Origin: JAKAWM01 sp049966695
GTDB lineage: Bacteria; Actinomycetota; Acidimicrobiia; Acidimicrobiales; Palsa-688
Direction: 5' to 3'
Assembly: GCA_049966695.1 (NCBI GenBank)
Contig: JBMFUG010000128.1
Span: 1-5,284, forward strand
DNA length: 5,284 nt
Shown: piece after piece, positions 5,081 to 5,284 of the stretch
Position numbering within the stretch: the stretch's first letter is position 1
Layout of the letters: each line of letters opens with the position of its first letter
The notes under the pieces: model-generated
Database searches by the model: none
Told to the model about the DNA's origin: nothing
What the model saw: only the letters and a program-made list of their open reading frames with translations
Program-made: the position numbers and the translations under genes

Positions 5081-5092
5081 CCTGACGTCAGG
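5081..5092. repeat. Perfect 12-bp palindrome
   Basis: CCTGACGTCAGG is perfectly self-complementary, with TGACGTCA at its core. It lies five bases before an ATG (5097) that opens only a 36-codon frame. It could be a dimeric regulator site; the surrounding DNA shows no clear promoter. Confidence 0.5.
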
Positions 5093-5218
5093 TCATATGA
5101 GCGACCTCCTGGCGAGCCTTGGGCGCGGGGACGGGTGCGCGGTGCCGCTCTGCCTTATCTGGGTGCACGGACCTGTGCGTTTGGCTTGTAGTGGCCCGGC
5201 AACATGATGAGAGCTGGG

Positions 5219-5284
5219 ACGAGCCCCGGTGTTGTGCGGCCGCTCGTTCTTTCCGGGACGCCCACCCGAAGGTGGCGACAGGAG
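5219..5284 (+). other. Structured leader-like segment ending in an SD-like AGGAG at the window edge
   Basis: ACGAGC (5219-5224) pairs with GCTCGT (5242-5247). CCACC (5262-5266) pairs with GGTGG (5271-5275) around a CGAA tetraloop. ACAGGAG then runs to the end of the window, which would be an SD for a + strand gene starting just outside. Two hairpins followed by an SD recall the non-coding left end of IS110-type elements such as the one at 1229-2775. I cannot show guide matches here, so it may equally be an ordinary structured 5' leader. Confidence 0.3.

Larger units (their letters stand above)
4974..5284. other. Segment without a recognisable gene
   Basis: I find no frame with a familiar protein here on either strand. 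A 65-codon + frame (4994-5191) and a 36-codon one from ATG 5097 have no SD and no recognisable motif. The stretch is instead rich in inverted repeats (5031-5064, 5081-5092, 5219-5247, 5262-5275), listed separately. It may be intergenic DNA, an IS remnant, or the leader of a gene starting just beyond the window. Confidence 0.6.

Noticed and set aside
5097..5207. A 36-codon + frame after the 12-bp palindrome
   Set aside because: There is no SD, no recognisable motif and unremarkable composition. It is not supported beyond an open frame.
1..5284. CRISPR arrays, tRNA and rRNA genes
   Set aside because: No regularly spaced direct repeats, cloverleaf-like segments with a T-loop motif, or rRNA-like sequence were seen.

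Overview
The window is high-GC DNA with strong G/C preference at third codon positions. It also has a leaderless regulator gene and a GTG start behind a strong Shine-Dalgarno (SD) sequence. Together these suggest an actinobacterium; I cannot name the genus. It reads as accessory, rearranged DNA: one complete insertion sequence, two intact chromosomal-type genes and the remains of at least three others.

Left (1-1229): the C-terminal half of an SNF2-type helicase on the + strand. It enters from outside the window, carries a one-base frameshift at a G run (241-244), and is cut at codon 'AVL' by an insertion sequence. Middle-left (1229-2775): an apparently intact IS110-family element. It has a 430-residue DEDD transposase (1428-2720) and a roughly 200-base non-coding left end. 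That left end folds as a two-loop bridge RNA. All four guide segments can be read: the target guides match the DNA flanking each side of the element, and the donor guides match the element's own two ends, around a CT core. A consensus TTGACA in the right end would become the -35 of a promoter for this RNA only when the ends join in a circle. The left flank (helicase) and right flank (3' end of a drug-exporter ATPase gene) are unrelated genes, although each fits its own half of the guide. This suggests recombination between two IS copies or an RNA-guided rearrangement.

Middle-right (2777-4488): a divergent pair, a DrrA-type ABC exporter ATPase (- strand) and a TetR-family regulator (+ strand). 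They share a 110-base promoter region. A TGAC-CGGCC-GTCA operator candidate overlaps the -35 of the ATPase gene and lies just upstream of the regulator's -10. The permease gene expected after drrA is missing: its probable GTG start overlaps the drrA stop, and the IS begins there.

Right (4489-5284): no intact gene. It holds a strong hairpin after tetR, then on the - strand a decayed toxin-antitoxin-like pair (AbrB-like antitoxin with an internal deletion, and the C-terminal part of a RelE-like toxin). A + strand intrinsic terminator, several inverted repeats and a structured segment ending in an SD-like AGGAG at the window edge follow.
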